From: Stackebrandtia nassauensis DSM 44728
GTDB lineage: Bacteria > Actinomycetota > Actinomycetes > Mycobacteriales > Micromonosporaceae
Length of the DNA stretch: 64,000 bases
Reading direction: 5' to 3'
NCBI RefSeq assembly: GCF_000024545.1
Contig: NC_013947.1
Span: 186,001-250,000 of the forward strand
The notes below the pieces were generated by a model that saw only the letters and a list, made by a program, of their open reading frames with translations, had not been told where the DNA came from and made no database searches. Numbering within the stretch: position 1 is the stretch's first letter; every line of letters starts with the position of its first letter. The translations under genes and the position numbers were made by a program. Positions 17,017-26,235 of this stretch are shown one piece after another.

Positions 17017-20000
17017 TCAGTCCTGCAATACGGCGGCGATCAGCAGCTCGTCGACGGCCCTGGCGAGCTCGCGCGGCGACGTCGCTACCAGCGGCAGGTG
17101 CACCGGGATCGCGACGTCGAACCGGGACCGAAGCCGGGCCACGATCTGCCCGGCGGCGATGGAGTCACCACCGGAGGCGAAGAAATCGTCATCGGGAGCG
17201 GGCATGGCTCCCAGCGTCTCGGCCCAGCATTCGCACACGGGGCCGAGCAGCGGGACGTCCTCGGCTTCGGGCGAAGGGGTTGCCGGTGCGGGTGTGTTGT
17301 CTAGATCGGACGGGTCGATGCCGGGGGTACGGCCGCGCAGCGCCGGGTGCAGTACGGGGGTTGTCAGCAGCGGCCGGGGCGGGGCGGCGGTGCGCAGGCC
17401 GCGATCGTGCTCGGCGTAGGCGTTCCAGTCGACGGGGACGCCGTGCTGCCACAGCGCGCCGATGGCGGCGGGCAGGGTCATGCGGGCGTCGCCGTCGGGC
17501 AGCATCGCGATGCCCGTGTCGGCAGTGGTTTCCCGGATGACGGGGGTCCCGGCATTGGGCCGCATGGGGACGGCTTCCCGGATGGCGGCCAGCAGATGGG
17601 TACCGGCGCCGAGCTGCACGGGGACGGCGTTGGGGTGGGCCGCCACCACGGCGCGCAGGCCGGAGACGAAGTCGACGGGCTCGCGCAGCTGTCGTCCCCA
17701 GTAGACGGGGTCAGTGGCTTGACTCGCTTCGAGCCAGGTGCCGGTGGGGCAGGACAGCAGTGGGATTCGCGGGGGTCGCAGCGATATGCCGCGCATCCGT
17801 TTGGTGAAGGCTTCGGCGGCGTCGGCCATGGAGGCGTGGTGGAACGCGTGTGAGGTGCCCAGGCGGCGGTAGCGCAGGGCGCGGGCGTCGAGCCAGTTCC
17901 GCAGCGGTTCACCGGCGGTTGTGGATAGAACTGTGGACGATGGAGTGTTGCGGACGGAGATCTCGGTGCCGTCGGGAAGGTCGGCCAGGAGCGCGGGGGT
18001 GGCTCGGACGGCGTACATCTCGCCGGGCGGCATCGCGGCCATCGCGGCGCCTCGGTGGCATACGGCGGTGGTGGCTTCGGCGAAGTCGAGGACTCCGGCG
18101 AGTTGGGCGGCGGTGATCTCGGCGACGCTGTGCCCGGCCAGCGCGGTGGGTTGGATGCCAAGTCGCTCAAGGACTGTCGCGACACCAGCGGCCAGAAGAT
18201 GAAGGACGGGCTGGGCGACTTCGGTGTCATCGGTGAGGGTGCCGAGGACGAACGCGTTGCGGACGCGGGCGAAGGTGCGGGGGTCGGCGACGTCCTCGAC
18301 GATGTCGAGGCCGGTGTCGACGGTGGCGGTGAACCAGGGTTCGGACTGGTAGAGCTGGTGGGCGGCGGCCGACGAGCGGCCGCCCTGGCCGGGGAGCAGG
18401 TACACAAGCGACGGTGGCTCGGCCGAGGGTGAGCGGAACGATGAGGCGGTCGGCCAAACGGCGGTCGTTGCCGTGGCCGCTTGGCCTTCGACGGCCGCCG
18501 CGCCCTGGGCAGCCGACGCCGCCATGTCGGCGGTTTCGCGCTCGGCCTTGGCTACGGCCGAACCTTGGCCAGCGGTCGAGGCCGCTTGGCCTTCAGCAGC
18601 GGCCGGGGCCGTTCGGCCTTCGACGGCCGCCGCGCACTGGGCAGCCGACGCCGCCATGTCGGCGGCCTCGTGCTCGGCCTCGGTCGCGGTGGCCGCGTCC
18701 TCGACGGGGAGCATTGCCACGGCGCGGACCGCGAGCTCCGGCCGCCCCAGTCTCAGCGTGTGGCCCAGATCGTGCCGCTCGTCCGACGTGGCTTCCGACG
18801 CTGCTTGCCTTGTCGCCGTGACGGTCTCGGTCAGCCGCTGCGCATCGTCCGCCGACAGCGGCAGCACTTGCCAGCTGCGACGGGCACCGCGCCTGGCCAC
18901 CTCGTCGGGGTCGCCCAGGATGATGTGGGCGTTGGTGCCGCCCAGGCCGAACGAGCTGATCGCCGCGAAACGGGGCTCGGGGCCGCGCCGCCACGGTTCG
19001 AGCCGGTCGGTGAGCCGGAACGGGGTGTGGGACAGGTCGATCGCGGACGCGCCCTCGGTGAGCGGCAGGTTCGGCGGGATCGCCTCGTTGCGCAGGGCCA
19101 GCAGGCTCGCGATGACCCCCGCCGCTCCGGCCGCCGACGTGAGGTGGCCGATGTTGGCCTTGATCGTGCCGAGTCGCAGGCCGTCGCCGGTCATTCCGGC
19201 TTCGCGGTAGGCGAGGGTGGCGGCCTCGATCTCCAGCGGGTCGCCCACGGATGTGCCGGTGCCGTGCGTCTCGAACAGTCCGATGTGGTCCGGGGTGAGC
19301 TCGGCGACGTCCAGGGCCTCGCCGATCACCGACGACTGGCCGCTCACACTCGGCGCCGTGAAGCCGACCCGGTCGCGGCCGTCGTTGTTCACCGCCGTGC
19401 CCGCGACGACAGCGAGGATCGGGTCGCCGTCGGCCAACGCGAGATCCAGGCGGCGCAGGAACACCGACGCCACCCCGTTTCCGTCCACTGTGCCGTCCGC
19501 CGTGGTGGTGAACGGCTGGCAGCGGCCGCGCGGGGAGAACACGCCGCCCTCGGGACACAGGTAGCCCGCGTCCTCGATGTCGATCGCGACGCCCCCGGCC
19601 ACCGCCGAGTCGCACTCCCCGGCCAGGATCGCCTGGACGGCGAGGTGGATCGCGACCGCCGAGGTGGAACACGTGGTCTGGACGCTGATCGTGGGGCCGC
19701 CCAGGCCGAACGTGTAGGACAGTCGCGCGGCCAGGTAGTCGGAGTAGCTTCCCGTGACGAGCTTCGTCTCGTCGATGTCGGCCCCGGTGGCGCGCAACAG
19801 GACCGCGTGCAAGCCCGGCCGGGCCCCGACGTAGACGCCCACCGTGTCGGCCAGCGACGCGATGTGGTGCCCGGAGCTCTCCACCGCGCGGTAGGCGCTC
19901 TCCAGCATGGCGCGGTGCTGCGGGTCCATCAGTTCGGCCTCGGCGGGGCTGATGGCGAAGGCCGCCGCGTCGAAGCCCGCCGGGTTCGCCAACGGGAACG

Positions 20001-20181
20001 AGACCGGGACGAACCGGGGATCGGCGAACCGGACGCCGGGCACCCCGCGCCGCTCCAGCTCCGCGCGGTCGAACTCGCGGCGCCCGCCGCGTCCGTCGGC
20101 GAGCAGCCGCCAGAACCCGGCGGTGTCAACGGCTCCGGCGGTGCGAATGGCCGCCCCGACGATGGCGACTCGATCGGTCAT
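17017..20181 (-). CDS. type I polyketide synthase module, KS-AT-carrier protein
   Basis: About 1054 residues. The start MTDRVAIVGAAIRTAGA at 20181 is the usual ketosynthase N-terminus; a frame open to 20325 is not used. KS about 1-440 has the catalytic triad in TTCSTSA, ETHGTGT and IKANIGHL. AT about 590-900 has LLPGQGG, GHSVAE and HAFHHASM. The HAFH motif points to malonyl-CoA. The carrier domain about 975-1045 has FFASGGDSI, closer to peptidyl than acyl carriers. No ketoreductase, dehydratase or enoylreductase, so a beta-keto unit is expected. The KS-AT linker holds a 44-residue Ala-rich repeat. Start codon overlaps a 29-codon ORF. Confidence 0.93.
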   Translation of the reverse strand: MTDRVAIVGAAIRTAGAVDTAGFWRLLADGRGGRREFDRAELERRGVPGVRFADPRFVPVSFPLANPAGFDAAAFAISPAEAELMDPQHRAMLESAYRAVESSGHHIASLADTVGVYVGARPGLHAVLLRATGADIDETKLVTGSYSDYLAARLSYTFGLGGPTISVQTTCSTSAVAIHLAVQAILAGECDSAVAGGVAIDIEDAGYLCPEGGVFSPRGRCQPFTTTADGTVDGNGVASVFLRRLDLALADGDPILAVVAGTAVNNDGRDRVGFTAPSVSGQSSVIGEALDVAELTPDHIGLFETHGTGTSVGDPLEIEAATLAYREAGMTGDGLRLGTIKANIGHLTSAAGAAGVIASLLALRNEAIPPNLPLTEGASAIDLSHTPFRLTDRLEPWRRGPEPRFAAISSFGLGGTNAHIILGDPDEVARRGARRSWQVLPLSADDAQRLTETVTATRQAASEATSDERHDLGHTLRLGRPELAVRAVAMLPVEDAATATEAEHEAADMAASAAQCAAAVEGRTAPAAAEGQAASTAGQGSAVAKAERETADMAASAAQGAAAVEGQAATATTAVWPTASSFRSPSAEPPSLVYLLPGQGGRSSAAAHQLYQSEPWFTATVDTGLDIVEDVADPRTFARVRNAFVLGTLTDDTEVAQPVLHLLAAGVATVLERLGIQPTALAGHSVAEITAAQLAGVLDFAEATTAVCHRGAAMAAMPPGEMYAVRATPALLADLPDGTEISVRNTPSSTVLSTTAGEPLRNWLDARALRYRRLGTSHAFHHASMADAAEAFTKRMRGISLRPPRIPLLSCPTGTWLEASQATDPVYWGRQLREPVDFVSGLRAVVAAHPNAVPVQLGAGTHLLAAIREAVPMRPNAGTPVIRETTADTGIAMLPDGDARMTLPAAIGALWQHGVPVDWNAYAEHDRGLRTAAPPRPLLTTPVLHPALRGRTPGIDPSDLDNTPAPATPSPEAEDVPLLGPVCECWAETLGAMPAPDDDFFASGGDSIAAGQIVARLRSRFDVAIPVHLPLVATSPRELARAVDELLIAAVLQD
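18483..18665. repeat. 132-bp-offset direct repeat in the KS-AT linker
   Basis: The 51 bases 18483-18533 recur at 18615-18665 with one mismatch, an in-frame offset of 132 bp (44 residues). The protein repeat centres on ADMAASAAQxAAAVEG. It is Ala/Gly-rich linker sequence, probably from slippage or unequal exchange, and need not affect catalysis. Confidence 0.85.
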
Positions 20182-20267
20182 GCCGGCCCGCTCTCGGTGG
20201 GGCTGAACGGCGCTGCCGTTCGGTCGATCCGGCTGGCCACGCTCGCACTGGCGACTCGATCGGTCAT
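20163..20267. repeat. 19-bp direct repeat of the PKS start region
   Basis: The same 19 bases occur at 20163-20181 and 20249-20267. Read on the minus strand each begins ATGACCGATCGAGTCGCC, the first six codons of the PKS gene. The upstream copy forms the start of a separate 29-codon ORF. Confidence 0.85.
20178..20267 (-). CDS. 29-codon ORF bridging ATP-grasp and PKS genes (possible coupling peptide)
   Basis: Starting at 20267 this frame begins MTDRVA, the same six residues as the PKS, and runs 29 codons to a TGA at 20178-20180. Its ATG overlaps the stop of the ATP-grasp gene (ATGA), and its TGA overlaps the ATG of the PKS gene (again ATGA). It could couple translation across the gap, or be a by-product of the 19-bp duplication. 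No conserved motif is visible. Whether the peptide is made is unknown. Confidence 0.35.
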   Translation of the reverse strand: MTDRVASASVASRIDRTAAPFSPTESGPA

Positions 20268-21523
20268 CGGCACATCCGTTCGGCGGCGCGCTCGGCGGCC
20301 GCGTTGATCGCGAGAAGCTCCTCATGCGACTCGGTCAGGCCGACGACGGTGGCCAGCATGTCGCGTTCGCCGCGTCGGGAGTCGACGCGATCGCCGGGGC
20401 GCACCCGTTGGTTGCAGAACACGACACCGGGCAGTCCCCGCAACTCGGCAAGCGGCTTAACCGAAACCACCTCGCTGACGCCCAGTGGTGGTGGTACCGC
20501 GCGGTTGAACGCCACCCCGCGCCACGACGGCGGCGGCACCTCGACCCGCTGGCCGAGCGCCACCAGCAGCCCCATCCGGACCACGTCGATCCCCAGTGCC
20601 AGCTTCGTCAGGTGCCCGATCGGGCCGCCCAGCCGGGCGTTGACCTCGATGAGGCGGGGACCGTCGGCGGTCAGCTTGAACTCGGTGTGGCTCAAGCCAT
20701 CCCGCACGCCGAGCGCCCGCAGGATCGCCCGCTCCAGCGCCACCACCCGCTCGGCTTCGGCGTCCGGCAGCGCGGCGGGCACGATCATGCCGGTCTCGCG
20801 CATCGGCGGGGCCATCGGGAACCGGCCGGTGACGCACAACGTGGTGATCCCGCCGTCCTGGCTCAGCGACTCCACCGACACGTAGTCGGCGTGCACCTCG
20901 TCGCGGATGCCGATCCCGGTCAGTGCCTCCTCCAGCAGCAGTCCGCGGGTCTCCTCGCCGTGCACCTCCGTCACCGCGAGTTCGCAGTCCGCTTCGGACT
21001 CCACCAGCCGGGTGTTGCGGGCACCGTTGCCGCGCCGGGGTTTCAGGACGGCGGGGAACCCGACCTCGGCCGCCGCCGCGGCGACGTCCCCGGGCCCCGC
21101 GATCGCCGCGAACCGGGTCGCCTCCACCCCCGCCTCGGTGAGGCGGCGGCGCTGGCACAGCTTGTCGGTGACCACCTCCACTGTGTCCTCGGAATGTCCG
21201 ACGACGCCGCACGCCCGCGCCAGCCGCGCGGCCAGTTCCACCTTGTCGTCGGCGAACGTGGTGACCCCGGACGGCGCGAGTGCGGTGACCTCGCCGAGGA
21301 CCTCGGCCTCGTCGCGGTCGGTGGCGTCGATGACGCTTGCGAGTTCCAGCATCAACGGGAACTGTTCGGCCACATAGGGTTCCGAGCGGTCTGCGAGCAG
21401 CACGATGTCACACAGCCCGCGCGCCGCCGCGACGATCTGGGTCGCGGAGGCCGACCCGAAGGCGTAGACGACCACGAGGGTGGGAAGCGACTTCTGTCCA
21501 TTGCGGTCGTTGGGGTTTGGCAT
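20264..21523 (-). CDS. ATP-grasp ligase
   Basis: 419 residues. Start MPNPNDRNGQKSLPT at 21523 with GGAG 8 bases upstream; an upstream TTG at 21643 is rejected. N-terminal Rossmann-like domain (about 10-110), then an ATP-grasp domain with AVLKPRRGNGARNTR near residue 170 (ATP-binding Lys) and the metal/catalytic LIEVNARLGGP near 310. This is the layout of carboxylate-amine ligases of the amino-acid-ligase/carboxylase group. It leads the biosynthetic operon. Plausible roles are forming an amide between an amino acid (for instance beta-alanine from the neighbouring PanD) and the growing product, or making a dipeptide precursor. Family is firm; substrate is not known. Confidence 0.85.
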   Translation of the reverse strand: MPNPNDRNGQKSLPTLVVVYAFGSASATQIVAAARGLCDIVLLADRSEPYVAEQFPLMLELASVIDATDRDEAEVLGEVTALAPSGVTTFADDKVELAARLARACGVVGHSEDTVEVVTDKLCQRRRLTEAGVEATRFAAIAGPGDVAAAAAEVGFPAVLKPRRGNGARNTRLVESEADCELAVTEVHGEETRGLLLEEALTGIGIRDEVHADYVSVESLSQDGGITTLCVTGRFPMAPPMRETGMIVPAALPDAEAERVVALERAILRALGVRDGLSHTEFKLTADGPRLIEVNARLGGPIGHLTKLALGIDVVRMGLLVALGQRVEVPPPSWRGVAFNRAVPPPLGVSEVVSVKPLAELRGLPGVVFCNQRVRPGDRVDSRRGERDMLATVVGLTESHEELLAINAAAERAAERMCR

Positions 21524-21599
21524 CGCGTGTGCTCCATTGGCTGGACAACCCGCTGTCACCTCGACGTCGCGGGATTCCGATCGGCGGTCTGCGCCGGTG

Positions 21600-21653
21600 A
21601 CGCTAGCGCCGTTGTCTTGCGGAGACCTTGTGTGCCGAGCCAAAAGTCTTACG
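21600..21653 (-). promoter_or_regulatory. putative SARP-dependent promoter of the ligase-PKS-NRPS operon
   Basis: Minus-strand direct repeats of the type (T/C)AAGnC occur at three places within 21612-21653 (AAG triplets 21 and 11 bp apart). They are followed by TAGCGT at 21600-21605 as a -10 candidate. The 34-bp block 21620-21653 matches, at identical spacing, a block before panD. Repeats at helical-turn spacing just upstream of a -10 are the known SARP binding pattern. A transcript would start near 21593, about 70 bases before the ligase ATG. Confidence 0.6.
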
Positions 21654-21764
21654 TACCAGGTGATGCGGCCCCGGACGGAACGCGTGTGCTGCGCAATCTC
21701 CGCAAAGGAGACAAAAATCCGCCCGCTACGGCGTCGAGTACATCAGACGTTCAGCCAGTTTCGA

Positions 21765-22190
21765 TCAGGCGGGTTTGGCCAGCGGGCTGCGTCGCGGCTC
21801 GCCCGCGACCCCGGGCGCGACGGCGGCGGGGTCGACGTCGAGGTCGATGATCTCGTTGTCGCCGTTCACATGCACGATCTTCGGGGCGTAGCCGCGCGAG
21901 TGCTCCTCGTCCATGACCGCGTACGCGATCAGGATCACCAGGTCACCCGGTTTCACCAGATGGGCGGCGGCGCCGTTGATCCCGATGACGCCGGTACCGG
22001 GCTGACCGGGGATCACATAGGTCTCCAGCCGGGCACCGTTGGTGATGTCCACAACGGCCACCTGCTCACCGGGAAGGAGGTCGGCGGCCTCCATGAGGTT
22101 CTCGTCCACGGTGAGTGACCCGACATAGTGGAGGTCGGCGTGGGTGACGGTGGCACGGTGGATTTTGGACTTCAGCATGGTTCGGAACAT
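21765..22190 (-). CDS. panD: aspartate 1-decarboxylase (pyruvoyl enzyme)
   Basis: 141 residues, starting [20 protein letters not shown]. Gly24-Ser25 in [10 protein letters not shown] is the self-cleavage site that generates the pyruvoyl cofactor; Lys9 and the INGAAAHLV core are also present. It converts L-aspartate to beta-alanine. It is normally a pantothenate enzyme, but here it stands between a SARP regulator and the NRPS/PKS operon and shares their promoter element, so beta-alanine is probably a precursor of the product. Alternatively it boosts CoA and phosphopantetheine supply. No good ribosome site is visible, and the -10 lies 6 bases from the ATG, so the transcript may be leaderless. 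Confidence 0.93.
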   Translation of the reverse strand: MFRTMLKSKIHRATVTHADLHYVGSLTVDENLMEAADLLPGEQVAVVDITNGARLETYVIPGQPGTGVIGINGAAAHLVKPGDLVILIAYAVMDEEHSRGYAPKIVHVNGDNEIIDLDVDPAAVAPGVAGEPRRSPLAKPA

Positions 22191-22196
22191 GCGGCG

Positions 22197-22250
22197 ACCA
22201 TAACGGCGTTTTCGTACGGAGATCTTGTGCCGGACACCGGAAGTCTTGCG
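22197..22250 (-). promoter_or_regulatory. putative SARP-dependent promoter of panD
   Basis: On the minus strand CGCAAGACTTCC and CACAAGATCTCC are direct repeats 21 bp apart within 22217-22250, followed by TATGGT at 22197-22202. Spacing of both repeats and of the TAnnGT hexamer is identical to that at 21600-21653. Initiation would fall at or next to the panD ATG. Confidence 0.6.
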
Positions 22251-22264
22251 CGGACCCGGTTGTC

Positions 22265-25114
22265 TCAGTCCCCGGACGGGTCGAGCCGCCCGGCCAGCCG
22301 GCCCCGCACCCGCTCGGCGTCGGGGTGCTTCAGTGCCTCCAGGATCGACAGCGCCCGCTGCCAGGTCTCGCGGGCCGCGTCGGTCTCGCCCTGCAGGAAC
22401 CGGACGTCCCCGCACCCGACCAGCGCGGAGGCGAACCCCAGCCGGTTGCCGATCGCCAGCTCGTCGTCCACGGCCCGCCGGAAGCAGTGCATCGCCTGGT
22501 CCAGGCAACCCCGACGGCGGTGGATATGGCCCAGGCTGTCCCAGATGCCGCCCTTGATCTGCTGGTAGCCGATCTTGTCGGCCAGCACCATCGCCCGCTG
22601 GCAGTGCGACAGTGCCTCCGACTGATCGCCCAGTTGCGACAGATGCCAGCCGATGGCGTTGTGCCCGATGGCCTGCGCGACCAGGTCACCGGCGAGTTCA
22701 CCCAGCTCGACCGCGCGGGTGGCGGCCGTGAGGGCCTCCCGGTGCCGTCCCCGCATCGCGTTGAGCACCGACGCCTGGTGCTGGACCCGCGCCTGCCCGC
22801 CCAGGTCGCCCAGCTGCTCGAACTGCCGCAGCGCCTCGGTTATTCGCTGTTCGGCCTCGTCGAAGCGCCCCAGCCGGGAGTAGGCGCGGCTGAGGTCGCG
22901 GTGCACCCCGGCGATCGCCCGCGGGTCGCCGAGCCGCTGCGCCGCCGCCAGCGCCTTCTCCTGGGTGGCGACCATGACGCCCCACATGCCGTGCAGGTCA
23001 AGGCAGATCAGCATCGCGGCCGCGATCCGCAGCGTCCGTGAGTCCCAGCCGTCGGCGATCGACAGCTCCATACTGGCCAACAGCGCCTCGTGTTCGGTGC
23101 GCAGCCAGGCCATCGCGGCCTGCCGGTCGGCGGGTTTCTCCGGGGTGACGCCGGGACAGCGCGATGGCTCGGGCGGCAGGTCGTGCATCGGATGCACCAG
23201 CCGCGCCGCCGCGTGGGCGGTGTGGGTGTAGTGGTCGACGACGCGCCGCAGACCCTCGCGCAGCCCCTCCCACTCCGCCAGTGTGTCCAGTTCGGACGCG
23301 TAGGAGCGCAGCAGGTCGTGGCACACGAACCGGCCCGGACGGCGCTCGGTCACCAGGTGCACCCGCAGCAGTTCACCCAGCAGCGCCCGCGCCCTCGGCA
23401 GCGGCACCCCCGCCAGCGACGCGGCGGCGGCCGTGGAGATGTCGGGACCGGGATGGTGGCCCAGCAGGATGAAGAAGTGCGCGGCCTCGGCGCCCAGCAG
23501 CCGGTAGGACCACGAGAACACCGCCCGGATGTCGGTCGACACGTCGCTCATCACGAACGGTTCCAGATCCCCGGTGGCGCCGCGCAACTCCGCCGCCGAC
23601 TGCTCCAGCTGCACCTGCGGCATCGTGGCCGCCCGCGCCGCCACCACGGCCAGCGCCAGCGGCAGTCCGGCGCAGGTGGCGATGATCGTGTCGGCGGCCT
23701 GCGGTTCGGCCGCCAGCTGCCCCTCGCCCAACCGGCTCCGCAGAAACCGGCGCGACTCCTCCGGGGTGAACTCCGACAGCGGCATCGGCACCGCCCCGTG
23801 GCTGGCCGTCAACCCGGTGAGCCGGTTGCGACTGGTGACGATCGTCAGGCACTCCGGCGTCCCCGGCAGCAGGTCCCGCACCTGCTTCTCCTCGCCCGCG
23901 TTGTCGAGCAGGATCAACATCTTGCGGTCCGCCACCAGGCTGCGGTACAGCCCGATCTGCGCGTCCGGCGACACCGGGATGCTGTGCGGCGGAACGGCCA
24001 GCGCGTCCAGGAACCCCCGGATCACGTCGGCCGGTTCGGTCGGTTGCCCGGACGGATCGAAGCCACGCAGGTTCACGTACAGCTGCCCGTCGGGGAACCG
24101 GGACGCGATCCGCTGCGCCCAGTGCACCGCCAGCGCCGTCTTGCCGACCCCGGCCATGCCGGAGATCGTCACCAGCGACGCGGACGGCAGCTGCGCGTCC
24201 AGCGTCTCCAGCTGCGCCTCCCGGTTGATGAACCCCGACACCCGGGCGGGCAGCTGTGCGGGCACCGGCGCCGGTGCCGGTGACACCGCGGCGGGCGCGG
24301 CCTCGCGCCGCTCGGTCGCGGGCGCCCGCAACAGTTCCGGTTCCTGGCGCAGGATCCGCTGGTACAGCGTCCGCAGCCGCTCCCCGGGGTCGTTGCCCAG
24401 CGTCTTGCGCAGCTGGCGGCGGGTGTCGGTGTAACGGTTGAGCGCGTCCATCGTCCGACCGCAGCGGTACAGCGCCAACAGCAACGGCGCCACCAGGTTC
24501 TCCACCAACGGATGATGCTCCACAATGGGTTCGAGGTTGCCGACGACGGCCTCGTGCTGCCCCAACTGGAGAAGGCACTCGCTCCAACCCGCCGCCGCCG
24601 CGAGGTAGTCGTTGCGCAGCCGACGGCTGGTGCGGGCGCTCCACTCGGTCTTGATGCCCGCCAGCGCCGGGCCGCGCCACTGCTCGACCGCGCCGCGCCA
24701 CAACTCCGCCGCCGTCGTCATGTCGCCACCGGCCTGCACCGCCCGCGCCTTGCCCGCCAGGTCGCGCATGCGCCACGCGTCCACCAGTTCCGGCTCGATG
24801 TCCAATTGGTACTCCGAGGTGCCCATGCGCCGCAGCCGGACCTCGTCGTGCGGTTTAAGCAACTGCCGCAGCCGGGTGACGTGGCCGTAGATGATGTTGC
24901 GGGTCTCGGTGGGATGCGGGCCGTCCCAGACGCGGTGCGCCAGTGTCTCGATGCTCACCGCGGTGCCGGGGGACAGCGCCAGACAGGCCAGCACGCACGC
25001 CTGTTTCGGCGCCCCGCCCCGCTGCCAGCCGTCCTCACCGGCGATCTCGACCGGACCGAGCAGCCTGACCAGCACCGGCCGGAGTTCGCTGGGGAGTGTG
25101 ATGTGACTGTCCAT
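22265..25114 (-). CDS. SARP-family transcriptional activator with NB-ARC and TPR domains
   Basis: About 949 residues from ATG 25114 ([20 protein letters not shown]); an in-frame ATG at 25168 is possible, and neither has a good ribosome site. The N-terminal OmpR-like winged helix (about 15-100; [30 protein letters not shown]) is followed by the bacterial transcriptional activator domain (about 105-255). An NB-ARC ATPase follows (about 290-560, P-loop [11 protein letters not shown], Walker [10 protein letters not shown]). C-terminal TPR-like helices start at about 690. This is the large AfsR-like architecture. Its position at the head of the cluster, together with paired repeat elements before panD and the ligase operon, makes it the likely pathway activator. 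Confidence 0.92.
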   Translation of the reverse strand: MDSHITLPSELRPVLVRLLGPVEIAGEDGWQRGGAPKQACVLACLALSPGTAVSIETLAHRVWDGPHPTETRNIIYGHVTRLRQLLKPHDEVRLRRMGTSEYQLDIEPELVDAWRMRDLAGKARAVQAGGDMTTAAELWRGAVEQWRGPALAGIKTEWSARTSRRLRNDYLAAAAGWSECLLQLGQHEAVVGNLEPIVEHHPLVENLVAPLLLALYRCGRTMDALNRYTDTRRQLRKTLGNDPGERLRTLYQRILRQEPELLRAPATERREAAPAAVSPAPAPVPAQLPARVSGFINREAQLETLDAQLPSASLVTISGMAGVGKTALAVHWAQRIASRFPDGQLYVNLRGFDPSGQPTEPADVIRGFLDALAVPPHSIPVSPDAQIGLYRSLVADRKMLILLDNAGEEKQVRDLLPGTPECLTIVTSRNRLTGLTASHGAVPMPLSEFTPEESRRFLRSRLGEGQLAAEPQAADTIIATCAGLPLALAVVAARAATMPQVQLEQSAAELRGATGDLEPFVMSDVSTDIRAVFSWSYRLLGAEAAHFFILLGHHPGPDISTAAAASLAGVPLPRARALLGELLRVHLVTERRPGRFVCHDLLRSYASELDTLAEWEGLREGLRRVVDHYTHTAHAAARLVHPMHDLPPEPSRCPGVTPEKPADRQAAMAWLRTEHEALLASMELSIADGWDSRTLRIAAAMLICLDLHGMWGVMVATQEKALAAAQRLGDPRAIAGVHRDLSRAYSRLGRFDEAEQRITEALRQFEQLGDLGGQARVQHQASVLNAMRGRHREALTAATRAVELGELAGDLVAQAIGHNAIGWHLSQLGDQSEALSHCQRAMVLADKIGYQQIKGGIWDSLGHIHRRRGCLDQAMHCFRRAVDDELAIGNRLGFASALVGCGDVRFLQGETDAARETWQRALSILEALKHPDAERVRGRLAGRLDPSGD

Positions 25115-25219
25115 GGGGATTTTCGGTGCGGATTCGAATGCGCTGGACGGCCCGAGGGGGAGGCTCATCCCGGGACGTAACGGTAGCTCGGAATCCGCTT
25201 TCCCGCTGGTAGCACAGCG

Positions 25220-26170
25220 TTACCGGGGTTCGCGCTCCGAGGCCACATGCGACGGAAGCAGTCCCCGTCCGAAGTCGTCGCCGGGACGCCGCAGGACGGT
25301 GTGGACGTGGTTGGCGTCGTTCTGGGTGTTGTCGTACTCGATGAGCAGCCGCGGCGACTGCAGCCGGTAGTAGTGGCCGCCGCCGCGTTCGGCCGAACCC
25401 TCCCAGGCGAAGTGGATCGCGTCGGGTTCGATGACGGCCCGTTCGGCGGCGGCCAGCGACGGCGGCAGCCGGTCCAGGTACACGTCGATGAGCCGGTCCA
25501 GGATCTCGGCGTTGCCGCGCGACAGGTCGGCGGCCCGCAGTCCCGGCCACCGGTCGATGTCGGTGATGTCGCGGGCGTTGCCGGTGCGGATGTCGGACGG
25601 CGCGACCGGCGACACGATCGCCTGGGCGCGCTGCCGGTCGGGCAACCGCGCCAACAGATCCCGCGCCAGCTCCTCCTCAATGGCCAATGGACGCACCACC
25701 GGCGTCCCCCGGTAGTCGACGCTGGCGGGGTTGGCGCCCAGGAACACCGGCGTCGGACTGACCTCCTCGGCCACGACCGTCATGCTGACCGAGACGTGGT
25801 GCCCCTCGAACCGCCACGCCCACGCCTCGTCCTCGGGCGAACCGAACACGGCGATCCAGAAGTCGTCGCTGTGACGGCCCCGCCGCCAGGACTCGGCGCG
25901 GTCGAGCACCTCCTCCAGGCCCATGATCGTCGTGATCTGCGCGAAGGCGTGCGGGCTCATCGCGGTGGCCAGCAGCTGGTGCGCGCGTTTGCGGCCGGTG
26001 AGCCCGAACTCGCCGATACACGCGCCGGGACGGGGCCGGGGACGGTAGTCCCACCGCGTCCGGTCCGCGTCGGCGAACGGGTGGAAGGCGGCGTCGGCCT
26101 GCTCGTCGGTGAGGGCCTCGCGCAGTCGCCGCGCGGCCTGGCGCATCTCTTCCGCGATCACGCCTCTCAC
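25220..26170 (-). CDS. DUF3500 family protein
   Basis: 316 residues, GTG start. Conserved-looking blocks are FWIAVFGSPEDEAWAWRFEGHHVSVSMTV split over about residues 105-135, and LLIEYDNTQNDANHVHTVLR near the C-terminus, matching DUF3500 as I know it. No signal peptide or membrane segment. Biochemical function of the family is not established to my knowledge. It lies upstream of the SARP on the same strand and divergent from the YCII gene; a link to the metabolite cluster is not supported by anything else. Confidence 0.75.
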   Translation of the reverse strand: MRGVIAEEMRQAARRLREALTDEQADAAFHPFADADRTRWDYRPRPRPGACIGEFGLTGRKRAHQLLATAMSPHAFAQITTIMGLEEVLDRAESWRRGRHSDDFWIAVFGSPEDEAWAWRFEGHHVSVSMTVVAEEVSPTPVFLGANPASVDYRGTPVVRPLAIEEELARDLLARLPDRQRAQAIVSPVAPSDIRTGNARDITDIDRWPGLRAADLSRGNAEILDRLIDVYLDRLPPSLAAAERAVIEPDAIHFAWEGSAERGGGHYYRLQSPRLLIEYDNTQNDANHVHTVLRRPGDDFGRGLLPSHVASEREPR

Positions 26171-26235
26171 GGTAGTCGCTGGCCGCTCAAGGCCAAGGTA
26201 CGAGACTGTTGATCCGTGACGAAAGATGGAGCGCG

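Noticed and set aside
17017-20325. Long N-terminal extension of the PKS frame beyond 20181
   Set aside because: Ketosynthase homology starts at MTDRVAIVGA; the extension would overlap the ATP-grasp gene and is low-complexity, unlike any KS leader.
21765-22508. N-terminally extended PanD frame
   Set aside because: PanD begins at [14 protein letters not shown]; the upstream 106 codons are out-of-frame SARP sequence.
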